NCBI GenBank assembly: GCA_028287395.1
Contig: JAQBPR010000144.1
Location: forward strand, 1-37,301
Reading direction: 5' to 3'
DNA length: 37,301 nucleotides
From: Bacilli bacterium
GTDB lineage: Bacteria; Bacillota; Bacilli; Paenibacillales; NBRC-103111
This document shows, in pieces, positions 26,708-36,103 of the stretch (position 1 is its first letter; the number at the start of each line of letters is the position of its first letter). Under the pieces are notes generated by a model that was not told where the DNA came from, did no database searches, and saw nothing but the letters and a program-made list of their open reading frames with translations. The translations under genes and the position numbers were made by a program.

Positions 26708-27514
26708 ATGGAAACAAATACTGCACATATTAGGGCCGAATTATCCGGAAAATTAACAAACGTATTAGATTCCCGAACGTTAACATCCTCTCATCAAAGG
26801 CTTGCAGAGATACTCACTAAAGGTATGACAGTTCTTGATATTGGTTGTGGAACAGGAGCAATTACGCGCGGAATCGCAGAAGCAGTAGGTCCTAATGGGC
26901 ATGTTGTTGGAGTTGATAGTAACCCAAACCTAATCGAAATAGCCCGTCAAACGCATGCCGGAACGCAAGGTTTAACTTTTGAAACAGGCGATATCTATAA
27001 TCTTACCTATGATGAACAATTTGACATTGTTACCTCCGCACGCGTTTTAATCTGGCTGTCTGATCCGTTGAACGCATTGAAAAGGATGAAATCTGCCGCT
27101 AAAATTGGCGGGCGTATTTTGATTGCTGATTATAATCATGAGAAGATATCATGGGAACCTCAGCCACCCTTAAGTATGCTTTCTTTCTATTCTGCATATC
27201 TAAAATGGCGTTCCGATGCAGGTATGGATAATGCGATTGCCGACCACCTTTCGGATATGTTTCAAAAAGCGGGTATTGCAGAAATCACTGTAACCCCCCA
27301 ACATGAGTTAACCAAGCGAACAGAACCTGATTTCCAAGCTCGTATTGGAATATGGGCGGATACTGCTTCAAGCAGAGGATTTCAAATGGAAAGAGACGAG
27401 TTTATCACTGAAATAGAATATGTGACGGCCGAAAAGGAATATCGGGAATGGATCATTCAGGAGGCTCAATCATTGAAGATGTATATGTTAGCAGTTGAAG
27501 GTGTTAGATTATAA
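26708..27514 (+). CDS. SAM-dependent methyltransferase (UbiE/Methyltransf_25-like)
   Basis: A 268-residue methyltransferase. The start at 26708 is chosen because GAGGGAG lies 6 bases upstream; an ATG at 26693 overlaps this site. Motif I is VLDIGCGTGAITRGIA (about residues 45-60), with the SAM acidic residue in VVGVDSNPNLIEIAR. Motif post-I is TFETGDIYNL, and the RVLIWLSDPLNALKRM region follows. The C-terminal helical part is family-variable. It lies alone between divergent rarA and convergent tcdA, so its substrate cannot be inferred. The length and motifs fit small-molecule methyltransferases. Confidence 0.88.
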   Translation: METNTAHIRAELSGKLTNVLDSRTLTSSHQRLAEILTKGMTVLDIGCGTGAITRGIAEAVGPNGHVVGVDSNPNLIEIARQTHAGTQGLTFETGDIYNLTYDEQFDIVTSARVLIWLSDPLNALKRMKSAAKIGGRILIADYNHEKISWEPQPPLSMLSFYSAYLKWRSDAGMDNAIADHLSDMFQKAGIAEITVTPQHELTKRTEPDFQARIGIWADTASSRGFQMERDEFITEIEYVTAEKEYREWIIQEAQSLKMYMLAVEGVRL

Positions 27515-27531
27515 TAAAGGTGACAAAAAAA

Positions 27532-27555
27532 AGCCAATCATGAAGATGATTGGCC
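27532..27555. terminator. Bidirectional terminator between a methyltransferase gene and tcdA
   Basis: GCCAATCAT and ATGATTGGC form a 9-bp stem with loop GAAG. On the minus strand eight T's follow, ending the tcdA transcript. Confidence 0.85.
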
Positions 27556-27574
27556 TTAATCTGTAGTGCTATCC

Positions 27575-28330
27575 TTATTCCTTCGCATTCGCCTTGTCCA
27601 ACAAATCCCGTACTGCAGCGCTTACCATAATAAATCCGGCAACCGGCGGAACAAAAGAATTACTGGCGGGTGGCTGCTGCGCTTTGCGAATGTTTGGTGC
27701 GTTTTCGGAAACAATTTGCTGGGTCACTTCTTCTCGTGGAACACCAGGTTTTTCCGTAGAAAACACCACTTTAACCCCTTTTTTGATTCCTGCCTGACGG
27801 AGCTTTTGGCGGATTACTCGTGCCATAGGATCCATCGAGGTTTTGGAAATATCGGCGATTTTAAATTGGGTTGGATCCATTTTATTGGCTGCGCCCATAC
27901 AAGAAATCATCGGGATTTTACGCGCAATGCATTCTTTGATCAGGTGAACCTTATAAATAATCGTATCCGAAGCATCAATGACATAATCAAGGGGGTAGGC
28001 AAATATTTGTTCATATGTTTCTTCCGTATAAAACATCCGAAGCGCAATCGCCTCACACTCCGGATTAATTAAGGCGATTCGCTCCTTCATTAGCTCCGCT
28101 TTAGGCTGCCCCACTGTCGATAATAGAGCATGCAGCTGACGATTGATATTCGTTATATCTACGACATCCTTATCGATCATCACGATACGGCCGACACCGC
28201 TCCGAGCAAGCGCTTCGGCGGCAAATGAACCCACACCGCCAATGCCCAGCACTGCAACCGTACTGTTCTTCAATACATCCAGCCCTTCCGGACCGATGGC
28301 CAATTCTGTTCTGGAAAATTGATGAACCAT
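27575..28330 (-). CDS. tcdA: tRNA threonylcarbamoyladenosine dehydratase (TcdA/YrvM)
   Basis: An E1-like (ThiF/MoeB-fold) enzyme that cyclises t6A37 of tRNA to ct6A with ATP. The nucleotide-binding motif is VLGIGGVGSFAAEALARSG (about residues 30-48), followed by MIDKDVVDITNINRQ, the usual arginine- and Asp-containing loop. The family end with FIMVSAAVRDLL is present. The 251 residues fit the family. GGAGGTG lies about 10 bases before the start. It follows hisS-aspS, as in B. subtilis, and may be co-transcribed with them. Confidence 0.93.
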   Translation of the reverse strand: MVHQFSRTELAIGPEGLDVLKNSTVAVLGIGGVGSFAAEALARSGVGRIVMIDKDVVDITNINRQLHALLSTVGQPKAELMKERIALINPECEAIALRMFYTEETYEQIFAYPLDYVIDASDTIIYKVHLIKECIARKIPMISCMGAANKMDPTQFKIADISKTSMDPMARVIRQKLRQAGIKKGVKVVFSTEKPGVPREEVTQQIVSENAPNIRKAQQPPASNSFVPPVAGFIMVSAAVRDLLDKANAKE

Positions 28331-28414
28331 ACTGGATTGACACCTCCATCCAACTTACTTCCCACAGACAAGTATTTCTTATGCTTGCTTTCTGCTTACT
28401 TCCCGCTAGCTTCC

Positions 28415-30199
28415 CTATGCCTTCGCAGGCGGTTCCTTCGGAGCCAAACGGATTCCTAATAATTCCAACTGACTTTCATCCACCGGGCCTGGCGCGTCGG
28501 TTAATAGGCAAGTAGCGCTGGCTGTTTTCGGGAAAGCAATGGTTTCACGCAAATTAGTCCGACCTGCAATGAGCATAACCAATCGGTCAAAGCCAAAGGC
28601 AATTCCACCATGCGGAGGAGTACCATATTCAAATGCTTCTAACAAAAAGCCGAATTTATCAATGGCTTCTTCTTTGCTGAAACCAAGCGCAGTAAACATT
28701 TTCTCCTGCACATCGCGCTTGTAAATTCGCATCGAACCGCCGCCAACTTCATAACCATTAAGGACAAGATCATAAGCCTGCGCACGTATTTTGCCCGGAT
28801 CGGTGTCAAAATAATGCACGTCTTCCTCTTTCGGTCTAGTGAACGGATGGTGCTCTGCTACATAACGTTTGGCTTCTTCATCGTAGCCAAGCAATGGGAA
28901 ATCCACAACCCAGGCAAATTTAAATTGCTTTTCATCAATCAGACCGAGATCACGTCCAATTTTCAAACGCAAATTACCGAGGACGTCGGCAACAATTTTT
29001 TTCTTATCCGCGGAAAATAACAGCAAATCGCCTTCTTCAGCGCCTAAACGATTTTTTAACGCTTCTATTTCCTGCTCGCTGAAAAACTTAACGATCGGCC
29101 CTTTCATTTCACCATCCTTCATTTGAACCCACGCAAGCCCTTTAGCCCCGTATCGAGCGGCAAACGTACCCAAATCGTCAATATCCTTACGGCTCCAAAC
29201 TGCACAGCCTTTCGCATTCAAAGCTTTGACTTGACCGCCACCGGCAACCACAGAAGCAAACACCTTCACTCCGCTGTCAGCGACAATGTCAGATACATCC
29301 TCAAGCTCTAATCCAAAGCGTAAGTCAGGCTTGTCCGAACCATATTTACCCATTGCATCAGCATAAGTTAAACGTTGGAACGGCAAGGTAATCTCTGTGC
29401 CTGTTGTTTCACGAATTAGGCGAGCTACCAGTTCCTCCATCATCGTTTGCAGTTGTTCTTCGGACATGAATGATGTTTCAATGTCCACCTGGGTGAATTC
29501 CGGCTGTCTGTCTGAGCGCAGATCCTCATCGCGGAAGCAGCGGGCGATTTGATAATAACGTTCCAAGCCGCCAACCATGAGCAATTGTTTAAAAATTTGC
29601 GGAGACTGCGGCAATGCGAAAAACTCACCCGGATGCACACGGCTCGGCACCAAATAGTCACGCGCGCCTTCCGGTGTACTCTTCGTTAAAATCGGTGTTT
29701 CCACTTCGATAAAGTCTTGGGAATCCAAAAAATCGCGGAAAATTTTCGCTGCTTTGGAACGTAAAAACAGCGTCTTTTGCATTTCAGGACGACGCAAGTC
29801 AAGATAGCGATATTTTAAACGTAACGATTCATCAATCTCGATGCCATCTTCAATAAAGAACGGCGGGTTTTTCGCAGGATTCAAAATTTCCAGCTGCGTC
29901 ACTTGAATTTCCAATTCGCCTGTCGACAAATTGGTATTTTTCGTCGCTGCATCACGTTCTACCACTTTCCCTTTGACTGCCAGTACAAATTCATTTCGTG
30001 CCTTGTCGGCGATTTCCAACGCCTCACCGGAGAAATCCGGATTGAACACGATTTGGACGATACCGCTGCGATCACGCAAATCAATAAACAAAACGCCTCC
30101 CAAATCGCGTCTTCTTTGCACCCAACCGTTTAATATAACTGTTTCTCCGACTTGCGATTTACTAATTTGACCACAATGATGTGTTTTAAGCATGGACAT
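28415..30199 (-). CDS. aspS: Aspartate--tRNA ligase
   Basis: Class II synthetase that charges tRNA-Asp. The N-terminal OB-fold anticodon domain spans about residues 1-105 ([20 protein letters not shown]). The catalytic core has motif 2 ([19 protein letters not shown]) and motif 3 ([15 protein letters not shown]). The bacterial GAD insertion domain is present between them (about 290-400). The 594 residues are full length. The ATG at 30199 is 9 bases after GGAGG. It overlaps the hisS end by 14 bases in another frame, so translation of the two is coupled, and both obey the hisS T-box. Confidence 0.97.
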   Translation of the reverse strand: MSMLKTHHCGQISKSQVGETVILNGWVQRRRDLGGVLFIDLRDRSGIVQIVFNPDFSGEALEIADKARNEFVLAVKGKVVERDAATKNTNLSTGELEIQVTQLEILNPAKNPPFFIEDGIEIDESLRLKYRYLDLRRPEMQKTLFLRSKAAKIFRDFLDSQDFIEVETPILTKSTPEGARDYLVPSRVHPGEFFALPQSPQIFKQLLMVGGLERYYQIARCFRDEDLRSDRQPEFTQVDIETSFMSEEQLQTMMEELVARLIRETTGTEITLPFQRLTYADAMGKYGSDKPDLRFGLELEDVSDIVADSGVKVFASVVAGGGQVKALNAKGCAVWSRKDIDDLGTFAARYGAKGLAWVQMKDGEMKGPIVKFFSEQEIEALKNRLGAEEGDLLLFSADKKKIVADVLGNLRLKIGRDLGLIDEKQFKFAWVVDFPLLGYDEEAKRYVAEHHPFTRPKEEDVHYFDTDPGKIRAQAYDLVLNGYEVGGGSMRIYKRDVQEKMFTALGFSKEEAIDKFGFLLEAFEYGTPPHGGIAFGFDRLVMLIAGRTNLRETIAFPKTASATCLLTDAPGPVDESQLELLGIRLAPKEPPAKA

Positions 30200-31454
30200 G
30201 TGCTATTTCCTCCTTCATTTTTGTAACAAAACATTCAAGCGAAACCGTCATTTGCTGGCCGTTCTCCATGGTTTTCACGATGATTTCGCCTTTATTTAGT
30301 TCATCTTCACCCAAAATCGCCACATAACGAGCGTGCAAACGATCCGCTGACTTCAGCTGCGCTTTCATCTTGCGGCCAACATAATCTTTTTCCGCCAGCA
30401 AGCCTGACTGACGAAGCTGGAACAGCAGCTTCACTGCGGTTTTCTCCGCTTCCTCACCTAACGCGACTAGATAGATATCAAGTGGCTCCGCAACCGGAAT
30501 TTCAACACCCTGCGCTTGTAAAATCAACAGCGTTCTTTCCAAACCGAGACCCAATCCCACACCCGGTTGATCGTTTCCGCCGATTTCACCGACAAGACCA
30601 TTATAACGTCCCCCGCCGCCAATCGTATCAATAGCGCCAATGCCTTCCGCTTTATATTCAAAAGCGGTGTGAGTATAATAATCCAGCCCGCGCACCAAGC
30701 TCGGATTTACTGTAAAAGGGATGTTCATCTCGGTCAAATAGCCCTTTAACGCTGCAAAGTGCGTGCTGCATTCCTCATCCAGATATTCCAAAATCGTCGG
30801 CGCTCCGGCAAAAAGATGCTGATCTGTTTTGCAATCGAGAATTCGCATTGGATTTCGTCCCAAACGAGACTGGCAATCTGCACATAGCTGATCCTTGATC
30901 GGATTAAAGAATTTCACCAACTGCTCTTTATACACCTCGCGGCAAGCAGGGTTACCGACAGAATTGATTTCAACCCTTACATTCTTAATCCCTACCTCCG
31001 CATAAAAGCTATAGCCCAATGCGATGACTTCCGCATCTATACTCGGATCTACCGCACCAAATGCTTCAATCCCAAATTGATGCAGCTGACGATATCGACC
31101 AGCCATCGGCCGTTCATAGCGAAACATCGGTCCGATATAATACAGTTTGCTGATTTCAGTTTCGCCGTACAGCTTATTTTCCACATAAGAACGCACTACC
31201 CCTGCTGTTCCTTCAGGACGCAAGGAAAGACTGCGATCTCCTTTATCCATAAAAGTGTACATTTCCTTTTCAACGATGTCTGTGGTTTCACCCACTCCAC
31301 GTCGATAAAGCTCCGTATGTTCAAATATCGGCGTACGAATTTCTTTATAATTGTAACGGCGGCATATATCGCGCGCCTTGGCCTCAATATACTGCCATTT
31401 CTCGACCATGCCCGGTAATATATCCTGCGTGCCTCGCGGTTTTTGAAAGCTCAT
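30186..31454 (-). CDS. hisS: Histidine--tRNA ligase
   Basis: Class II synthetase that charges tRNA-His. Motif 1 lies at [19 protein letters not shown]; motif 2 at [19 protein letters not shown]; the His-specific loop is [15 protein letters not shown]; motif 3 is [17 protein letters not shown]-terminal anticodon-binding domain follows (about residues 330-422). The length of 422 is normal. It is the first gene of the operon, behind a T-box leader and a consensus promoter. Confidence 0.97.
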   Translation of the reverse strand: MSFQKPRGTQDILPGMVEKWQYIEAKARDICRRYNYKEIRTPIFEHTELYRRGVGETTDIVEKEMYTFMDKGDRSLSLRPEGTAGVVRSYVENKLYGETEISKLYYIGPMFRYERPMAGRYRQLHQFGIEAFGAVDPSIDAEVIALGYSFYAEVGIKNVRVEINSVGNPACREVYKEQLVKFFNPIKDQLCADCQSRLGRNPMRILDCKTDQHLFAGAPTILEYLDEECSTHFAALKGYLTEMNIPFTVNPSLVRGLDYYTHTAFEYKAEGIGAIDTIGGGGRYNGLVGEIGGNDQPGVGLGLGLERTLLILQAQGVEIPVAEPLDIYLVALGEEAEKTAVKLLFQLRQSGLLAEKDYVGRKMKAQLKSADRLHARYVAILGEDELNKGEIIVKTMENGQQMTVSLECFVTKMKEEIAHVHA

Positions 31455-31480
31455 TCTTATTCACCCTTTACGCCAAATTA

Positions 31481-31822
31481 AAAAATCTCCCGCCCCTGAC
31501 TTTATTGCCAGGGACGAGAGATTGAAAACCCAATCACCCGTGGTACCACCCAAATTCGGAATTGCTTAACCCAACGCTAGTCCAAAGACATCCGCAGGCA
31601 CAACAAAATTTCCGCACTCTACGGTTAACGCCCGCCTACGCAAGACAGTTAGCATATTCGATCACATACGCATCGAAATGGTTCACCGCTTGTTCTCCAG
31701 GAGGTCTTTTCATTCGATCCACAACGGAAGCTTACAGCCTATGGCTTCCTTCTCTGCAGTTGTAATTGCGAATTACTTTATCCCTTCAACGAATCACAGA
31801 ACTATAGAATAAACTAGTATTG
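31481..31822 (-). ncRNA. T-box leader of hisS-aspS
   Basis: Senses uncharged tRNA. The T-box GGGTGGTACCACGGG lies near 31538-31553. A terminator, CAATCTCTCGTCCCTG pairing with CAGGGGCGGGAGATT, then a T-run, lies at 31481-31523. The stem I region contains AGAGA and GGAAGC/GCTTCC. The specifier is not certain: aligned with the alaS leader, the equivalent triplet is GAT at 31717-31719 (Asp), in GTGGATCGAATG. A His specifier was not seen, so the leader may answer to tRNA-Asp. Confidence 0.88.
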
Positions 31823-31851
31823 ATTTTAATATTGCCTATAGCGAAAGTCAA
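31823..31851 (-). promoter_or_regulatory. Promoter of the hisS-aspS T-box transcript
   Basis: On the minus strand, TTGACT (31846-31851), 17-base spacer and TAAAAT (31823-31828). Its -35 lies only 17 bases after the stop of the upstream response regulator gene. Confidence 0.8.
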
Positions 31852-31867
31852 GCAAAAACATTATTTC

Positions 31868-32518
31868 CTATTTCCCCCCAGCTGCATCCTGATAATATTC
31901 GCTTTGAAGAAATTTCCCAATCGCTTCTACTCTTGTTTTAACACCGAATTTCTCATAAATTTTCCGCTGGTAGTTGTCTATGGAACGCTTGCTAGTATGG
32001 ATTTGTACCGCAATTTGATCAAGCGTAGCCCCCTTCACAATCAGGTTCATAATGGTTATTTCTTCTTTAGTTAGTTCTGCATTTTCCGGGAATAGCTTAG
32101 GATAAAGCTTTAATTTGTTGAAAGAAGAACGCGGGAACACCATATGATTGTCTAAAATACACCCGATAATATTTTTGATTATCGCATGTCTTGTCCCTTT
32201 AGAAATCACACCGCTAACCTGGAGTTCGATGAATTTGTTAATCAAAGCGGATACATCGACTCCTGTGAAAATAACAATATGGATTTGCGGATATTTTATT
32301 TTGATTTGAGCTGCAATTTCAGTCCCGGTTTGATCCGGAAGCTGATAATCAAGGAAAATTAGCTCTGGAAGATGAGACTCTACTAACTCCATACACATCC
32401 GGCCGTCCACAGCAATCCCAATCACTTCGATTCCCTCGATTTGTTCCAGAAGCAGCTTCGTTGCCTCCGCCATTAAGGGGTGGTCGTCTACAACAAGGGC
32501 TTTTACAACTTGTTTCAT
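31868..32518 (-). CDS. NarL/ComA-like response regulator
   Basis: A 216-residue two-component response regulator. The receiver domain has D11/D12, phospho-acceptor D57 (LIFLDYQLPDQ) and K107. The C-terminal LuxR-type HTH contains LTKEEITIMNLIVKGAT and SKRSIDNYQRKIYEKFG. Its start overlaps the kinase stop by 4 bases. The architecture matches B. subtilis ComA (about 214 residues), but many NarL-family regulators look alike, so the name is only a comparison. No terminator is visible before the hisS promoter, so read-through into the hisS leader is possible. Confidence 0.93.
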   Translation of the reverse strand: MKQVVKALVVDDHPLMAEATKLLLEQIEGIEVIGIAVDGRMCMELVESHLPELIFLDYQLPDQTGTEIAAQIKIKYPQIHIVIFTGVDVSALINKFIELQVSGVISKGTRHAIIKNIIGCILDNHMVFPRSSFNKLKLYPKLFPENAELTKEEITIMNLIVKGATLDQIAVQIHTSKRSIDNYQRKIYEKFGVKTRVEAIGKFLQSEYYQDAAGGK

Positions 32519-34833
32519 ACCGTTTGTCCTTCTCTCATTGGGAATGTCGCCATAAGTTTCATGCCTTTTCCTTTACTTGTTTCTAACTCAAAATGACCGT
32601 TTAAAGATAAAATGCGGCTTTTCATTTGATTCATCCCGACTCCAGATGCACCTATTTCACTGATCGCCGGTTGACTTTCCTCAAAACCGACTCCATCATC
32701 CTCATAGTCAAGACAAATGCTATTATTCGCCGCAGTGAGGTTGATTTTGATTCGCGATGCTTGGGAGTGCTTCTTGGCGTTATTGATCAACTCTTGAACC
32801 ATACGGAAAATATGACGCTTGATATCCAAATCCCTTTGTTCGATCAGATACGCTCTCGTTGCGTGAAATTCGATTTCAAATGAACTAATGGCCATTTCAA
32901 AATCAACCAATTGTTCGATCGTTTGCACCAACCCGATTTCTTTCAGTAAATGCGGATGCAGCTCAAAACAGCTTTGGCGTAAATTGGCATTGATGACATC
33001 AATATAACCAATAATACTATTCATTTGATCCAGATCGTCTGGGCTAAATGCATATTTCTCCAACAGAGAATGCAGCCTTTCTTTAAGGAAGAAAAGGTCT
33101 TGCATCGTTGTGTCATGCAGGTCCGTCGCAATACGCACCCGTTCCTTCTCCTGCAGTTCGAACATTAGCTTGCGAAACCAATTAAAATCATTGGCAGCCT
33201 CTTCATTCGGGATATAAGAAGCCAATCGCTCCAGCTTCATCGTCAATTTACGAATCAAATGCACATTTTCCAAACTTACAGCCAAATAAGTAATGATCAA
33301 ATTGAGCCATTGCGTTTCTTCCGAGCCCAATAGCGTTTTCGTTTTTTTCTGCGTCATAATCAAATAGCTTGTAAATTCTTCATGACGATTAATTTCGAAT
33401 AAAGACAAGAGCGGGTGTTCCAACTCTTCCAATCCGATGAATTCCTCTACCTCGGACTCCTCAATCTCTCCTTCACTGATGATTTCAACGGTATCGTTGT
33501 ATTTAAAAACAATGGCGCCGCCAAATACCTGCAACGTGTTGACAATATCGACTAAGAAAATATTTTTCAGTTCCCTAAAGCTTGAAATAGAGCCAAGGTT
33601 TTTGGATATTTTTTTTAAAGCTTTCTGCAATTGATATTTTCGCGGAAACATAATAGGTTCCAAGCGGGTTGTGAAATATTCAAGGGAATATAAAACAAAG
33701 GTCAAAATAACAACAAACAAAATCAAAGCAACCAACAAACGGGGAAATGTAGCATCATTGGGGAATAATATTCGGTTGATTCCCATGAAAATCCCGCTCG
33801 GTATTATCGAGATACCACCCGTAAACAGAATTCTCCTTACAATCATATCAATATCATATAATTTATTAGTTGCAATAAGGTAAGCAAACGATATGGGGAA
33901 AAACAAAACAAACCAGCTAGTATATAAAGAATTTACCCAATCATATCTGTACAAAATTTCGGGAATAAAGGATAAACAAGTAATAGGCGCAAACGAAATA
34001 AACAGAGAGAGCCAGACCATTTTTATTATTGTAGAGATATACATATTGTCTTTTCGATATTTGATGGAAACATAGGACAACAATAGAAAGTTCAGCAATA
34101 AGCCGAATATAAAAATTAAAATAATTACATAGTTCGAATAGTCATAAACATAGTTCGAAATTGGCGGTCCCAGAAAATACGCCAGCATTATTATAAAAGC
34201 AAACAAGACTATTGCATACAAATATTTAAGAAATTTAGTTCGCAGTTGAATATTCCCTTTTTCATTCAAAAAGACAATTAAAAAATGTAAAAAAGTGATA
34301 GGTAACAAAGCCACATATGTTGTTATAAGAATTTTTCCCAATACATCTCCTCTAATAGAAGCCATTAGACTCATAAAGATGATTCCTATATTAATAAAAA
34401 CCGCCGACAAGTGGCGAATGGATTGGGAACGGGGCATTTTCTTATAGAGAAAAAAGGCGAACAACAGGCTTATTAACTCGCCAAGTAAAGAATAAACGTC
34501 AAGTAAAGAAATAGGTGATATTCCATTCGTCGATATTTTGATTATTTTCCCATCACGAGAAATTAAAATTTTCTTAGCCTGAGCGACAGATCCCCATTTT
34601 ATTACAGATGGATATTCACTCGCCTTTATGCCGTTAATTTCAATAATGATATCCCCAACTTTCAAACCCAGTTGTGAGGTCATACTACTTCTATCAATTT
34701 CTACGACAGTCCATTCTTTATTTTTCGAAACGGAAATTCCTCCGACAGGGTAATTAAATGTGAGATAAAGAGTCCATAATTGAATTAAAATGAATATACC
34801 AAGTAATAATCGTATAAATATTTTGTATTTCAT
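32515..34833 (-). CDS. ComP-like sensor histidine kinase with extracytoplasmic PDZ domain
   Basis: A 772-residue kinase. The first membrane segment (about residues 5-25) is followed by an outside PDZ-like domain (about 30-100: SQLGLKVGDIIIEINGIKA). Eight to nine further segments span about 107-383. A GAF-like cytoplasmic region follows (about 400-530). The HisKA_3 box has H573 (RIATDLHDTTMQDLFF), and the HATPase has ELINNAKKHSQ, YEDDGVGFE and ASGVGMNQMKSR. Multi-span plus PDZ organisation is like ComP, which senses the ComX pheromone. A small divergent gene begins only 79 bases away. The signal is unknown. Confidence 0.92.
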   Translation of the reverse strand: MKYKIFIRLLLGIFILIQLWTLYLTFNYPVGGISVSKNKEWTVVEIDRSSMTSQLGLKVGDIIIEINGIKASEYPSVIKWGSVAQAKKILISRDGKIIKISTNGISPISLLDVYSLLGELISLLFAFFLYKKMPRSQSIRHLSAVFINIGIIFMSLMASIRGDVLGKILITTYVALLPITFLHFLIVFLNEKGNIQLRTKFLKYLYAIVLFAFIIMLAYFLGPPISNYVYDYSNYVIILIFIFGLLLNFLLLSYVSIKYRKDNMYISTIIKMVWLSLFISFAPITCLSFIPEILYRYDWVNSLYTSWFVLFFPISFAYLIATNKLYDIDMIVRRILFTGGISIIPSGIFMGINRILFPNDATFPRLLVALILFVVILTFVLYSLEYFTTRLEPIMFPRKYQLQKALKKISKNLGSISSFRELKNIFLVDIVNTLQVFGGAIVFKYNDTVEIISEGEIEESEVEEFIGLEELEHPLLSLFEINRHEEFTSYLIMTQKKTKTLLGSEETQWLNLIITYLAVSLENVHLIRKLTMKLERLASYIPNEEAANDFNWFRKLMFELQEKERVRIATDLHDTTMQDLFFLKERLHSLLEKYAFSPDDLDQMNSIIGYIDVINANLRQSCFELHPHLLKEIGLVQTIEQLVDFEMAISSFEIEFHATRAYLIEQRDLDIKRHIFRMVQELINNAKKHSQASRIKINLTAANNSICLDYEDDGVGFEESQPAISEIGASGVGMNQMKSRILSLNGHFELETSKGKGMKLMATFPMREGQTV

Positions 34834-34912
34834 CCTGCACCCTCTTTCTTTTTGAATCTATTATGTAATACAATTCGTATATACTTATATTTTCTTGATA
34901 GGGGGTGAGAAT

Positions 34913-35128
34913 ATGCAGGTTGCAGTTACGTGGTCCCCAGCTTTACACGCTGTTATAAAGAAATTTAAAAAAAGCGATGCGAATATTATTGAAAGCGCTT
35001 TAACAGAGCTTAGCTTTAGCGATGGCTTAGTTCTGTCTTCAAAAGAACAGCACGCTATTTCGAATGTTTTTAGCAACCCGGAATTAAATAAAGCAGGCAA
35101 GCAATTCGAGATGTTTATCTGGAATTAA
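34913..35128 (+). CDS. Small hypothetical protein, possible signal-peptide precursor (71 aa)
   Basis: The start at 34913 is chosen because AGGGGGTGAG lies 3-4 bases upstream. The protein begins QVAVTWSPALHAVIKKFKK, continues with GLVLSSKEQHAISNVFSN and ends KQFEMFIWN. There is no signal peptide or membrane segment. It is divergent from the ComP-like kinase, with a 79-base shared promoter region. The length, an N-terminal amphipathic part and a Trp two residues from the end recall ComX precursors, whose C-terminal Trp is isoprenylated by ComQ. However, no ComQ-like gene is in the window and the resemblance is weak. It may instead be an unrelated small protein. A weak hairpin follows (35132-35166). 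Confidence 0.6.
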   Translation: MQVAVTWSPALHAVIKKFKKSDANIIESALTELSFSDGLVLSSKEQHAISNVFSNPELNKAGKQFEMFIWN

Positions 35129-35131
35129 CCC

Positions 35132-35166
35132 CTCCACACAATATTTTACCATAACAGAAAGTGGAG
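35132..35166 (+). terminator. Weak terminator after the small divergent gene
   Basis: CTCCAC and GTGGAG pair across a 23-base loop and are followed by TTTTAG. It is just after the stop at 35128. The stem is only 6 bp. Confidence 0.35.
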
Positions 35167-35455
35167 TTTTAGTCGGTCTTTAAAAAATACTCTCGACTAA
35201 TGGAAAAAGCTTAAATTCAACTAGTCTTAGAAGGTATTTTGCGGAAAACTGTAACAAACACAAAGAGTTGTGTAAAGAGATTGTATTTTAGGTGTTCCTC
35301 CCTAGAATGCGTTCTCTTTTTGCATTTTATAAGGACTGCAACCCCCTGCAATAATTGTTGCCACACGATGAACTATAATCCTTCCTCCCCTGAACTAAAA
35401 ATACGCTGATGTGAGGATCAATTCACTTTATGATAGGAGTATGTTTTTGGAAGCT
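35167..35455. other. Gene-free stretch before the small-ORF cluster
   Basis: No ORF with a ribosome binding site was seen. It contains the small hairpin ACACAA-AGAG-TTGTGT near 35260-35276 and AT-rich spacers. It may hold the promoter of the small-ORF cluster, but no pair of -35/-10 boxes is convincing. Confidence 0.3.
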
Positions 35456-35471
35456 ATAGGGAGTGTGTGGA

Positions 35472-35603
35472 ATGGACAAGAGACAATTTAACCAAACATT
35501 TATTGCTGCTATTTGGGCTGATTTCAAACAAATACAACTGCCCGATCCCGCCGTTATTAAAAAGTCATTTGAGTCTCTTATGCAAAAAATCGGAGACGCA
35601 TGA
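35472..35603 (+). CDS. Tiny hypothetical protein 1 of a small-ORF cluster (43 aa)
   Basis: Starts 6 bases after GGGAGTG. The product begins DKRQFNQTFIAAIWADFK and ends FESLMQKIGDA. It looks like a soluble amphipathic helix pair with no signal peptide. Its stop overlaps the next start as ATGA, which supports both being translated. It is too short for family assignment. Confidence 0.45.
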   Translation: MDKRQFNQTFIAAIWADFKQIQLPDPAVIKKSFESLMQKIGDA

Positions 35604-35764
35604 AGATGAAAGAAAAAACAATGAACCGATGGAGCACCTATGATCCTTTTTTTGTTGAATTAGCAGATAAAAAAGTTGCCTACATCGTCATTACCCATCA
35701 TGCGCATATCCGGAGGACGGTTCGTGTCGAGATCGAAAAGACGAAGGTTGAAAAATATTTGTGA
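35600..35764 (+). CDS. Tiny hypothetical protein 2 of a small-ORF cluster (54 aa)
   Basis: The start overlaps the preceding stop as ATGA. The product contains MNRWSTYDPFFVELADKKV, then AYIVITHHAHIRR, and ends basic (EIEKTKVEKYL). The beta-strand-like centre and basic end look protein-like. An internal Met at residue 8 could also be the start. It ends in a different frame from the following ORF; a single frameshift joining the two is an alternative. Confidence 0.4.
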   Translation: MKMKEKTMNRWSTYDPFFVELADKKVAYIVITHHAHIRRTVRVEIEKTKVEKYL

Positions 35765-35864
35765 CTTTTTATGGGATAAACTTACGGATAGAAAGATCAA
35801 ATCCTATTATCATAACGAGGAAGAAGTCTATTTAATAGATGATGGCGCCACTCTCGTAGAATGA
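35724..35864 (+). CDS. Tiny hypothetical protein 3 of a small-ORF cluster (46 aa)
   Basis: GTG start with GGAGG 7 bases upstream, inside the end of the preceding ORF. The product starts SRSKRRRLKNICDFLWDKL and ends in an acidic tail (NEEEVYLIDDGATLVE). The strongly basic start and acidic end are unusual. An ATG at 35700 in the same frame is an alternative start, and fusion by frameshift to ORF 2 is possible. Confidence 0.45.
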   Translation: MSRSKRRRLKNICDFLWDKLTDRKIKSYYHNEEEVYLIDDGATLVE

Positions 35865-36103
35865 CGTTAATAAAAAGCAGCAGAAAAAGAAAATATTTTT
35901 TTACCCCTCATCCCCAACAAATAAGTTAAAATTTTCTTTTGAACGTTAAATATGTATTTAGCACTATTTTATAACATTAATCTCTCATTCACAACAATAA
36001 TTTTGTTATATTGTGCAAATTAAATAACTATATATCGCATTAAATTTACAATAATTAGAAAATGAACTGAATTATCGTGCTTTTTATTTAATTATCGGGA
36101 CGC
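35865..36103. other. AT-rich gene-free stretch
   Basis: Very AT-rich, with no ORF or clear hairpin. I see nothing that can be named. Confidence 0.5.

Noticed and set aside
27566..28072. Plus-strand open frame (168 codons) opposite tcdA
   Set aside because: Shadow of tcdA; unusual residue composition and no translation signals.
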